Of a stretch of DNA of 64,000 bases, positions 54,076 through 61,631 are shown one piece after another. Each line of letters opens with the position of its first letter. The stretch's first letter is position 1. A program made the translations under genes and the position numbers. The notes under the pieces were generated by a model. The model was not told where the DNA came from. It made no database searches and was given only the letters and a program-made list of their open reading frames with translations. The DNA is from Parabacteroides massiliensis (lineage in GTDB: Bacteria > Bacteroidota > Bacteroidia > Bacteroidales > Tannerellaceae): positions 479,386-543,385 of the forward strand of contig NZ_LT700190.1 of the NCBI RefSeq assembly GCF_900155425.1. The letters run 5' to 3'.

Positions 54076-54942
54076 ATGAAACGATTATTATTCTACATAT
54101 TATCCCTGTTCCTCTTATCCTCCGCTTGCCAGGATAAGAAGAAAGAACAATTTGCCCGTCTGGTCCAGAAATGGCAGGGAAAAGAGATTGTCTTCCCGCA
54201 GGATATGGAGTTTACCCGCTTTGTCACAGATCCGGTAGAATACCGGATACCCGATGCAGAATATAAAGTGTTGATTTATATTGATTCAACAGGTTGCACC
54301 AGTTGCAAATTGCAACTGCCGAAATGGAAAGAATTGATCGCCCATGTTGATTCGACAACAAGCAGCAACATTCCGTTTATCTTCGTCTTCCAATCAAAAG
54401 GCGACCGAGAATTACGATATATCTTAAAACGCGACAACTTCGACCGCCCTGTCTGCATCGATCGGGACAACCGGTTGGACAAGTTGAACCAATTTCCGCA
54501 AAATATCACTTTCCAGACATTCCTGCTTGACAAGGACAACAAAGTGAAAGTGATCGGCAATCCGGTGCATAACTTGGCGGTTAGGGATTTGTATCTGAAA
54601 CAAATTACTGGTACACAACACAAAGAGATATTGGCAATGACTACTCTCGAAGCAGAAAAGAGCGAATATGATTTAGGAATGGTCAAAGAAGGAACAAGCA
54701 AGAAGCAGACAATCATAGTCCGGAATACCGGAACAAGCGTCTTTAGGTTGAAAGGTTTCACCACCTCTTGCAACTGCACTGAAGCAACTTGCGACTGGGA
54801 TGTACTGCAACCGGGAGAGAGCGGAACGATCACGGTCAGCTACGAAGCGGAACAATCGGGAGATTTTTACCGAACGGTAGACATTTATGGAAACATCCCG
54901 AACAACTCACTAATGGTGAGTTTTATCGGGACAGTAGAATAA
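54076..54942 (+). CDS. Thioredoxin-like lipoprotein fused to DUF1573 (module E, tail type 1)
   Basis: The 288-residue lipoprotein starts MKRLLFYILSLFLLSSAC. The thioredoxin domain (GCTSCKLQLPKW) is nearly identical to those at 29821 and 46028. The tail is type 1, TSVFRLKGFTTSCNCTEATC, as at 29821. It is the first gene after operator F copy 3; the class I peptide and BF3164 genes present in modules A, D and F are missing here. Confidence 0.85.
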   Translation: MKRLLFYILSLFLLSSACQDKKKEQFARLVQKWQGKEIVFPQDMEFTRFVTDPVEYRIPDAEYKVLIYIDSTGCTSCKLQLPKWKELIAHVDSTTSSNIPFIFVFQSKGDRELRYILKRDNFDRPVCIDRDNRLDKLNQFPQNITFQTFLLDKDNKVKVIGNPVHNLAVRDLYLKQITGTQHKEILAMTTLEAEKSEYDLGMVKEGTSKKQTIIVRNTGTSVFRLKGFTTSCNCTEATCDWDVLQPGESGTITVSYEAEQSGDFYRTVDIYGNIPNNSLMVSFIGTVE

Positions 54943-54952
54943 AGCAATTAAC

Positions 54953-55017
54953 GGGAAAAGGAAAGGAGTCTCTGCCTATCGCCTCACAAGCATAAACAGA
55001 AACTCCCGGACTTTCCC
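54953..55017 (+). ncRNA. Stem-loop between DUF1573 and NVEALA genes (module E)
   Basis: This is a close copy of 30695-30759: GGGAAA and GGAGTCTCTG on the left pair with CAGAAACTCC and TTTCCC on the right. Confidence 0.5.
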
Positions 55018-55171
55018 TCATTCAAGAACAAATAAAGAAGGAGGTAATGGCAAAAGTAGCAAATTTGGAGTAAAGAACAAAAGGGTTGGGAATCACCTGT
55101 TCCGGGAAATGATATCGGGCGAAAGGTCCAAAAGCAAACATAAGTCTATAAATCCCTAAAACAAAACGAAA

Positions 55172-55411
55172 ATGGGAAAGAAATTTTTTGGCGTAATCGC
55201 TTTTGTTGCGATCGCCGCAGCAGCAGGCTGGAACTACCAGCAAAATAAACAAAGTGTTGAACTGTCGGACTTGGTATTGGCTAATGTGGAAGCATTAGCA
55301 AGATATGAAGACGGCGAATGTCCTAACGGATGCCTTACCGAATATGATTCAAAAGGATGTTGGTGCTATAGATTTTATCCAAATGTGAAAGAAAAAGACT
55401 GGACACGTTAA
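55172..55411 (+). CDS. NVEALA-family peptide, class II (module E)
   Basis: The 79-residue precursor starts MGKKFFGVIAFVAIAAAAGW and has the leader QSVELSDLVLANVEALARYE. The tail DGECPNGCLTEYDSKGCWCY contains four Cys and ends KEKDWTR. The region before the tail is closest to module A class II (30914) in DNA and stem-loop, yet the tails share nothing obvious. Confidence 0.83.
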   Translation: MGKKFFGVIAFVAIAAAAGWNYQQNKQSVELSDLVLANVEALARYEDGECPNGCLTEYDSKGCWCYRFYPNVKEKDWTR

Positions 55412-55431
55412 TAAAAAACTTTCAAAGTTGC

Positions 55432-55493
55432 GTTAGTGCTTTATTCCCTCTCTAAAGTATTTGTAGGGAGAGAATTTGCACTAACCTCTTTTT
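55432..55493 (+). terminator. Double-stem hairpin with T tract after class II peptide E
   Basis: GTTAGTGC (55432-55439) pairs with GCACTAAC (55478-55485); inside it CCCTCTCT region pairs with AGGGAGAG. CTCTTTTT follows. This is the most terminator-like hairpin of the class II set. Confidence 0.78.
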
Positions 55494-55525
55494 ATGGAAT
55501 ATGTAGAAACTAAAATATTAGTGAC

Positions 55526-56539
55526 ATGCAAAAAAATAGATACATATTATTGTTGTTGTTCATTTTTTTTTCGAGTTGTACAAAAAAAGTAGCAACAGAA
55601 GTTTATCAAAACAAACGTGACAATGTCGTTAATCTTCACAGTAAAGTTAAAGAAATAGGAACAGAAGATGTATTAATCAATCGATACTCACAACCCTTTC
55701 TACTTGATCGGTATTTAATTATAGGGGATTATGTCTCAAAAGACAACCTTGTACATATATTTGATAAATATGATTTCAAGTATATTTGCAGCACTGCTTT
55801 CTTGGGGCCAGGTCCTACGGAAATCACAAGTTTTGGTTCTTTCTGTATTAATGAAAATGACCGTGAATTTTATATCTCGGATTATGGTAAACAAAAAATA
55901 TTTACTTACGAGCTTGACAGCGTGCTTTCCAATCCCCTTAATTATATGCCTACAGTTAAAGTGAATTTGAATCAAGAACAAATACCCAATAGGTATTATT
56001 ACATAAATGATTCACTATGTTATGCTTCTATAATAACGCCAACCGGTCGTTCCGGTTTTAATCAATCCGGGGCAATTTGGAATATGATGACCGGGAAAAT
56101 TACACAGCTCAAATACACTCATCCTGAAATAGAAAAAAAACGTGTCAATATTGCAGTATCCATAAAAAATAAAACATTTGTAGAGTGTTATGACCACCAT
56201 GATTTAATGACCATATATGATTTGGAAGGAGATTTAAAATGCAATGTATATGGTTCTAAATGGAATAATAAAACATCTAATAAACAAAATTATTATGGTT
56301 CTGTGATCTTTGCCAAAGATAAAATTGTAGCCTCTTATTCTGATGGAAGAGATAATTTCGGTAAACAAAGCAGGCCTACAACTTTATTAGTCTTTGACTT
56401 AAAAGGCAATTATCTTAAAACATTGGAAATAGGATACAATATTTTGGAATTTTGTTACGATGAGGAAAATAATCGGATTATCATGTCTTTTGACGATGAT
56501 ATACAATTGGGCTATTTAGAGTTAGGTAATATTGTGTAA
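55526..56539 (+). CDS. 6-bladed beta-propeller lipoprotein (module E)
   Basis: The 337-residue protein has lipobox FIFFSSC. VHIFDKYDFKYICSTAFLGP continues GPTEITSF, matching the G-x-G-P-x-E motif. Late strands (TTLLVFDLKGNYLKTLEIG) are typical of the last blades. It is AT-rich. Its stop is 3 bp from the end of regulator F on the other strand. Confidence 0.8.
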   Translation: MQKNRYILLLLFIFFSSCTKKVATEVYQNKRDNVVNLHSKVKEIGTEDVLINRYSQPFLLDRYLIIGDYVSKDNLVHIFDKYDFKYICSTAFLGPGPTEITSFGSFCINENDREFYISDYGKQKIFTYELDSVLSNPLNYMPTVKVNLNQEQIPNRYYYINDSLCYASIITPTGRSGFNQSGAIWNMMTGKITQLKYTHPEIEKKRVNIAVSIKNKTFVECYDHHDLMTIYDLEGDLKCNVYGSKWNNKTSNKQNYYGSVIFAKDKIVASYSDGRDNFGKQSRPTTLLVFDLKGNYLKTLEIGYNILEFCYDEENNRIIMSFDDDIQLGYLELGNIV

Positions 56540-56542
56540 TTA

Positions 56543-57553
56543 TTAAGAGATGTCACCGGAACTGATTTCCATGCGGTAGCCTTTACCCCTGACAAGTATG
56601 ATCTTAAGGTTTTCAAAACCTTCCAATTGCTTTTGTAACCGTTCTATCCCATGTGAGATCCGGCTTCTGTCGTTTTTTGATATATCATCAGTCTTAATAC
56701 CATATACAAGCATGAGTATATCGTGGTAGGTCAGCATGTAATTGTCTTTCTGAATGAAGTATCGGAAATAAATCAGACTGTCGCCGGATAAAGAAATTTC
56801 TTTATTGCCTTGTTTCAAGATGCCATGCTTTTCATCAAAAGAAATATTTCCCGGCAAGTGTGTCCATTGAACCTTGATTTGTGGTTCATGTACTTTTTCT
56901 GCAATCTGTTCAGATTCGATACTTGTAATAAGATGGAGCGGCTTATGGTTTTCTCGTAGTGCGTAGATGAACAATGCCGTGACGGATAGCCAGACTGCGA
57001 TAAGCATATAAACGGGCCAACAACCGGCTAACCATTGGTAGGATAAAAACACATAAGGCTGCAGGGTGATTTTCTGTCCATCATCCCAATCTTTTTGATA
57101 AGAAACGCTATCCAAGGGTGTTGCCTTTTTATAAAAATCCTCCGGTCGGCTGATTGTCACCTTGTCTCCGACCGTACATCGTATGGCAACGGAACCTTGG
57201 ATTTTCCGAAGATCCAACTCGGCTTGAAAAATACTGTCCAAATGGTGGCGATTCGGATCATCGCTTATCAAACATTTTTGTTCGTACCAGTTTCTCTTTT
57301 CTTCTCCAGAGATGGCATTGGGGGAAAGCCGGGAATCGTATTGGAAAACAAAAGTTGTGATATATAGTTTTTTCTCTTTTTCGATTGCTTTCAGAAAGGC
57401 GACCCCGGTTTCTTTCAGGTTCGCTTTTTGGCGTTCGGATATAAACAGATGGCCGACAAAAATGATAAATGAAGATACGAAGATGTATACGCATAGCAGA
57501 AGAGAGAGAGGCTTGTCGAAGCTGTTTACTGATTTTTTGCTGAGATTATTCAT
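56543..57553 (-). CDS. Membrane-anchored winged-helix regulator F
   Basis: The 336-residue protein has helix 1 (LSLLLCVYIFVSSFIIFVGHL), a periplasmic domain with PEDFYKKATPLDSVSYQKDW, helix 2 (GCWPVYMLIAVWLSVTALFIY) and a C-terminal winged helix (about 235-330: HGILKQGNKEISLSGDSLIY ... RISHGIERLQKQLEGFENLKI, ILVRGKGYRM). It has the same architecture as regulators A and D but only modest similarity. It faces operator F, which is present in four copies, so it may also control modules B, C and E in trans. Confidence 0.83.
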   Translation of the reverse strand: MNNLSKKSVNSFDKPLSLLLCVYIFVSSFIIFVGHLFISERQKANLKETGVAFLKAIEKEKKLYITTFVFQYDSRLSPNAISGEEKRNWYEQKCLISDDPNRHHLDSIFQAELDLRKIQGSVAIRCTVGDKVTISRPEDFYKKATPLDSVSYQKDWDDGQKITLQPYVFLSYQWLAGCWPVYMLIAVWLSVTALFIYALRENHKPLHLITSIESEQIAEKVHEPQIKVQWTHLPGNISFDEKHGILKQGNKEISLSGDSLIYFRYFIQKDNYMLTYHDILMLVYGIKTDDISKNDRSRISHGIERLQKQLEGFENLKIILVRGKGYRMEISSGDIS

Positions 57554-57570
57554 GTTTTTTATTGATGTAA

Positions 57571-57683
57571 GTTGAAAAAAAGTTGATGTTGGCTCTGCTA
57601 ATGGCTGATTATTAGGGATTTAAAATTTTCAACCTTTGTTCAACCTAAAAACAGTTCGTATCTCTCAAATAACCATACCTTTG
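57571..57683 (+). promoter_or_regulatory. Operator F (copy 4, original site) and promoter of module F
   Basis: GTTGAA at 57571 and GTTGAT at 57582 form a direct pair spaced 11 bp. TTCAAC at 57628 and 57639 form the inverted pair, also spaced 11 bp. TACCTTTG at 57676-57683 is the -7 box. It is divergent with regulator F, whose start region is intact only in this copy. Confidence 0.78.
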
Positions 57684-57753
57684 CAAGGTAACCTTCAAAG
57701 GAACTATGCTCCTAAAGGGTTTACAAATATAAACTTCTATTTTAGATAAAACA

Positions 57754-57969
57754 ATGAAACGAACATTATTAAAATTTTTAGTCGGTATCATTTCTCTTTT
57801 GGGGGCATATTTTTATGTTCAAACCGAAAAGGAGAATCTGACGGATTTGGCATTGGACAATATTGAAGCGTTGGCGCAAGGAGAGAACACTAATCTTTAC
57901 TGCTTTGGAGAAGGTGATATCGACTGTAAAGGGATAAAGGTGAAAAAACGTTTTGACGGAATTCGATGA
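57754..57969 (+). CDS. NVEALA-family peptide, class I (module F)
   Basis: The 71-residue peptide starts MKRTLLKFLVGIISLLGAYF, carries ENLTDLALDNIEALAQGE, and has a tail NTNLYCFGEGDIDCKGIKVK with the same two-Cys spacing as the class I peptides at 28537 and 44729. Its stop overlaps the BF3164 gene start by 4 bp (ATGA), direct evidence of coupling. Confidence 0.83.
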   Translation: MKRTLLKFLVGIISLLGAYFYVQTEKENLTDLALDNIEALAQGENTNLYCFGEGDIDCKGIKVKKRFDGIR

Positions 57970-59027
57970 AAAATTTCCTATACATATTTTATGTAGGAAT
58001 TTTATTAGTCGTAGTAGCCTCCTGCTCTCCTTCCAATCCTTCCGGTTATTCGCGTTATGGTGCTTTTCCGGAAACGAGTGAGGTGACAGTCATTGAAAAC
58101 GCTTTGGATTCCGTTTACTTTCGCTATCCTTACCGGGTAGAGATCGGAAACGGGCTGGCCGTCTTGTTGGATTTGCACAACGATAGTCATTATCTGTATG
58201 CTTTTACTTATCCTGATTGGCAACCTGTTGCTTCTTTCGGAAAACGTGGAGAAGGACCGGAGGAACTGCTTTCGGCAGACCGGGTACGGTTGTGTTCGTC
58301 GGATTCTGTCTGGGTGTTGGATGCCAATCGGATGCAAATCACACGCTGGGCGGTCGATGTGGCGAATCGGCAAGTCTCACGTGTCGAAACCGTTTCTTTG
58401 GACAAACGGTTGCTACGCACACTTGATTTCTGTAAGACAACCAATGGTTTTTTAGTTGACGACTACACGGGGGAATATCGTTTTCATGAAATCGGGATGG
58501 ACGGGCGGATTATCAGCAGTATGGGAACGATCCCGACCGAAGATGAGGAGAAGCGGAAGAATCCGATGGCGTTGGCACAGGCTTGGCGCAGTTTCATGGA
58601 TTATGATCCGCAGAGCGGAACGCTGGTTATCGCAACTCAGCTGGGTGAAGTGATTGAGATCCACAATCTGAAAACCGGATTTCATACCGTCCTCTACGGC
58701 CCCGGTGGAGAACCTGCATTCTCTTCGCAAGGCAGCGAGGCGTTTCCGAAAGGCATTAAGGGGTATAATGATGTGCAAGTCACGGATAAGCATATATATG
58801 TCACATTCGACGGTATTGCTTTCAAGGAAAAATATCGCCAATACGAAACCGGTGAAAAAGGGCTTGACGGAGGACAATACCTGTATATTTTCAACTTGCA
58901 GGGAAATCCGGTTCGGAGCTTCCGTCTGAACCGCTCGGTGTTCGGGTTGTCTGTAAATGAAAAAGACGGGATTGTCACATGTACGACAACGGATACGGAT
59001 AACCCCATTGTTACATTGAATTTGTAA
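57966..59027 (+). CDS. BF3164-family beta-propeller lipoprotein (module F)
   Basis: The 353-residue protein has lipobox VVVASC. The hallmark is PVASFGKRGEGPEELLSADR, followed by VWVLDANRMQITRW. Overall layout matches 28762 and 44965, but it is divergent throughout and lacks their shared, nearly identical C-terminal DNA. It follows a class I peptide by overlap. Downstream, the thioredoxin-DUF1573 gene is represented only by a remnant. Confidence 0.85.
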   Translation: MKNFLYIFYVGILLVVVASCSPSNPSGYSRYGAFPETSEVTVIENALDSVYFRYPYRVEIGNGLAVLLDLHNDSHYLYAFTYPDWQPVASFGKRGEGPEELLSADRVRLCSSDSVWVLDANRMQITRWAVDVANRQVSRVETVSLDKRLLRTLDFCKTTNGFLVDDYTGEYRFHEIGMDGRIISSMGTIPTEDEEKRKNPMALAQAWRSFMDYDPQSGTLVIATQLGEVIEIHNLKTGFHTVLYGPGGEPAFSSQGSEAFPKGIKGYNDVQVTDKHIYVTFDGIAFKEKYRQYETGEKGLDGGQYLYIFNLQGNPVRSFRLNRSVFGLSVNEKDGIVTCTTTDTDNPIVTLNL

Positions 59028-59057
59028 AACAGTATGAATTGTAAGTGGATATTTAGT

Positions 59058-59288
59058 CAGTACCACTTGCGGTTGTACGACTGCAAACTATGACAAACGC
59101 CCAGCGAAGCCGGGAGAGCGGCTTCGTATAGAAGTCAGGATGACACCGAAAGATACAGGCTTCTTCGATGAAATCGTCATGCTCAAATGTAACACAGCAA
59201 GTCCTGTCAAAGTAAAAATAAAAAGCGTATATTTGGAGCAGCACTTTTAGTCGCAATCGCAGTGGTTGCCTGCAAAAGTAATACATAG
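59058..59288 (+). pseudogene. Chimeric remnant: DUF1573 tail joined to a broken NVEALA start
   Basis: The left part matches the type 2 DUF1573 tail (STTCGCTTANYDKRPAKPGE ... SPVKVKIK). It runs through an A-rich stretch into KRIFGAALLVAIAVVAC, the start of a class II NVEALA gene. The junction is out of frame and the NVEALA ATG is lost (AAATAAAAAG instead of AAATGAAAAAG). The leader and tail are missing; a stop follows after KSNT. Confidence 0.82.
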
Positions 59289-59332
59289 GAACAAAAAGGA
59301 TAGTTTGATGTGAACTAATAAACTTTGTCAAA

Positions 59333-60325
59333 ATGAATAAACTCTATGTTATAGTTATCTTGTGCCTGCTAATAATGGCAGGGTGTTGTCCAAAAACAAT
59401 CAAATTCCCTCATGAGACATCCTTGGATCAACAACTAATGTCATTACAAGGAATTACAAATCCAATAAGAGTAGATATAAAATACCCATATTTAATACTA
59501 CAAAACATGAAACTACAAGACAGTTTATTTCATGTTTACAATTTAAGTGATCAAAAGTTAGTCTGTGCATTTGGAACAAAAGGGCAAGGTCCTAAAGAAT
59601 ATGCTGCGCCTTGGCTATTCCAAACCCAAACATCTAATGTTTTAATAGGTGATATAGGAAAAAGACAAATTAATTACTACAACATAGATAAAGGATTTTT
59701 ACTGCAAAATAGTAAAAATGCAAAATATATCAATGGTATAAATGACGCAGCTTTCATTAACGATTCTTTATTCATTATTGATGATAAATATACAGGCCCA
59801 AACATTCAATTGTTGAATATTGATATCGAAATTCCACTGAAAACATGGTGCTATAGGAATTCTAATATCCTTGACTATATGGCAGATCCCAATATGGGAA
59901 ATGTATATGCAAATGAGAATCGCATTGTTTTTTGCTATGGCTACAAAAAGCAAATAGACTTTATGGATATAAATTTCAATTTAATAAAAAGATTGAACTT
60001 TGATAATTCTGTTTCACAGATAAAGAACACATCGGAAGGACAAGGAGATGAGAAAATTTGTTATGTCTATGCTTATTTAGGGAAAAAGTATTTATATGCG
60101 CTGTTTTTAGGTACTTCTTGGAATGAAAATAGGGCTAATTCTACATGTGGAACTATTTTAGAAGTATTCGACTTGAATGGAAACCCTAAAGCAAAATATC
60201 ACTTAAAAGGAAGGCGTCCCGTGTATTTTGCTGTCGATGAGGAAAATTCCGTACTCTATGGAGCAGGAGAAAATGGAGAACCAGAAGATCATTTAATAGT
60301 GTATCATTTAAACGCATTATCATAA
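59333..60325 (+). CDS. 6-bladed beta-propeller lipoprotein (module F)
   Basis: The 330-residue protein has lipobox LIMAGC. VCAFGTKGQGPKEYAAPWLF contains the canonical G-Q-G-P-K-E-Y motif. It is AT-rich, like the propellers at 31230, 47425 and 55526. In other modules such a gene follows a class II peptide; here only the peptide remnant ending at 59288 is left, so this propeller is an orphan. Confidence 0.8.
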   Translation: MNKLYVIVILCLLIMAGCCPKTIKFPHETSLDQQLMSLQGITNPIRVDIKYPYLILQNMKLQDSLFHVYNLSDQKLVCAFGTKGQGPKEYAAPWLFQTQTSNVLIGDIGKRQINYYNIDKGFLLQNSKNAKYINGINDAAFINDSLFIIDDKYTGPNIQLLNIDIEIPLKTWCYRNSNILDYMADPNMGNVYANENRIVFCYGYKKQIDFMDINFNLIKRLNFDNSVSQIKNTSEGQGDEKICYVYAYLGKKYLYALFLGTSWNENRANSTCGTILEVFDLNGNPKAKYHLKGRRPVYFAVDEENSVLYGAGENGEPEDHLIVYHLNALS

Positions 60326-60336
60326 AATGGAATTAT

Positions 60337-60540
60337 GTAAAACTAACATTGTTTTTTCTTATTATATTAGCTTGTTTTGGCTGTACGAAAACAAAAATGG
60401 AAACATCCCGATAAAACTCACTAATGGTGGGTTTTATCGGGACAGTAGAATAAAGCAATTAACGGGAAAAAGAAAGGAGTCTCTGCCTATCGCCTCACAA
60501 ACATTAGCAGAAACTCCCGAATTTTCCTCCATTCTATAAC
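60337..60540 (+). pseudogene. Fused remnants of a lipoprotein signal peptide and a type 1 DUF1573 tail
   Basis: The frame from 60337 encodes VKLTLFFLIILACFGC, a lipoprotein signal without a start codon, stopping at 60414. It joins DNA equivalent to the last about 50 bp of the gene at 54076 and its downstream stem-loop. Within the join a quasi-palindrome has become a near-perfect hairpin (60407-60441). Confidence 0.65.
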
Positions 60541-61278
60541 TAATAAAGAAGTGACAGCAAAAATAAGAAATTTGAAGCAAACGGCAAAAGGTTGGAATCA
60601 CTTATTTCGGAAAATGTTACCCGGACTATCTTAATAACGCTGGAAGGTGCGTCATGCCTGTTAAAAGTAGGGTGGACAAACTGTTAAATAGAACAATAAC
60701 CCTATTTTCACCTCTTTTCTATTTCGATTGAAATTCGGGTTTGTTATGAATCGACACTTTGTACGATTATGCAGGTTTACGGTGATGGCGAATGCTACGA
60801 GGTCGGCGGTTCGTCCATCTTCCGGTTTCGTTTGGTTGCTTTGAACCGTTGAACGGTGACAATGTGGAAAAGTTCAACTCCCGGAGAATCGAGTATTTCC
60901 GAACAAAGTCGAGGCCCGACTCTTTTATGGCAAACGAATTTTTCGGGGTTTCTTCTGTGAGGTGCGCAGTTCATTTCGCTGACGACCGTCTTCATTGTCG
61001 TGAGGTGCCGGAACCACCGGTAATGACGACCGTCTTCATGGCGATGAAGTCCCTTCTCAGGGCAATGAAGACGGTCGTCGGCGAGAAAAGAACGGTAAAG
61101 GGGAAAAAGTTCCGCTTTTTCGTCGGGGAGACGAAGACGGGGTAACTTAAACGCGCAAATGTGAAATAATCTGTTTTTTACAATAAGGGAGCCTCTCTTT
61201 AAGGAAAAGGGACTTTGATAGAATATTCTATTTGTGATTAAAAGAGACCCGATATGGATAAAGTTTTTCTTGCAACTC
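60541..61278. other. Gene-free boundary region between island and core genes
   Basis: No convincing coding sequence. The first about 70 bp still resemble the DUF1573-NVEALA spacer. The rest is unrecognised and contains a cluster of GACGACCGTCTTCAT repeats. Short open frames here lack family features. Confidence 0.5.
60981..61079. repeat. GACGACCGTCTTCAT direct and inverted repeats
   Basis: Copies at 60981-60995 and 61025-61039 are direct, and 61065-61079 (ATGAAGACGGTCGTC) is their perfect inverse. The last two could form a 15-bp stem. Confidence 0.75.
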
Positions 61279-61309
61279 TTTGTTTATTAAAAAAAAGCCT
61301 CTATCTTTG
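61279..61309 (+). promoter_or_regulatory. Promoter of rpmH
   Basis: TTTG (61279-61282) and TATCTTTG (61302-61309) are perfect -33 and -7 boxes with 19-bp spacing, a textbook Bacteroidetes housekeeping promoter. Confidence 0.85.
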
Positions 61310-61359
61310 CAGCCCAAATTGGTATGAGAATAAGATAATAATAAATAATATATAGAAAG

Positions 61360-61512
61360 ATGAAAAGAACATTTCAACCTTCCAACCGGAAAAGAAAGAA
61401 CAAGCACGGTTTCCGTTCAAGAATGGCTACTGCTAATGGCCGTAGAGTATTAGCTTCTCGTCGTGCTAAAGGAAGAGCTAAATTAACAGTTTCTGACGAA
61501 TACAACGGATAA
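61360..61512 (+). CDS. rpmH: 50S ribosomal protein L34
   Basis: The 50-residue very basic protein ([20 protein letters not shown], then [20 protein letters not shown]) is the universal L34 sequence, a component of the large ribosomal subunit. It is too short to be noticed by length filters. It has its own strong promoter and terminator and opens the core-gene region after the island. Confidence 0.97.
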   Translation: MKRTFQPSNRKRKNKHGFRSRMATANGRRVLASRRAKGRAKLTVSDEYNG

Positions 61513-61536
61513 TTTCTTCCGTTTGAAATTTTTTAT

Positions 61537-61578
61537 AAAGAAAGTAGAGGTTTTTACTAAAAAGCCTTTACTTTCTTT
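61537..61578 (+). terminator. Intrinsic terminator after rpmH
   Basis: AAAGAAAGTAGAGG pairs with CCTTTACTTTCTTT (one wobble), followed by GTTTT. Confidence 0.75.
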
Positions 61579-61631
61579 GTTTTAACGGCTTTGTTTTCTA
61601 CTTTTGATCCGCCTACAAATACAAGATAGAA

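Noticed and set aside
28537-57969. Calling the NVEALA genes lantibiotic or other RiPP precursors
   Set aside because: The leader-core layout is suggestive, but no modification enzyme (LanM, YcaO, radical SAM) or peptidase-containing ABC exporter is present in the window.
60792-61145. Open frame of 117 codons at the island edge
   Set aside because: It spans the GACGACCGTCTTCAT inverted repeats, has no recognisable family and an atypical composition.
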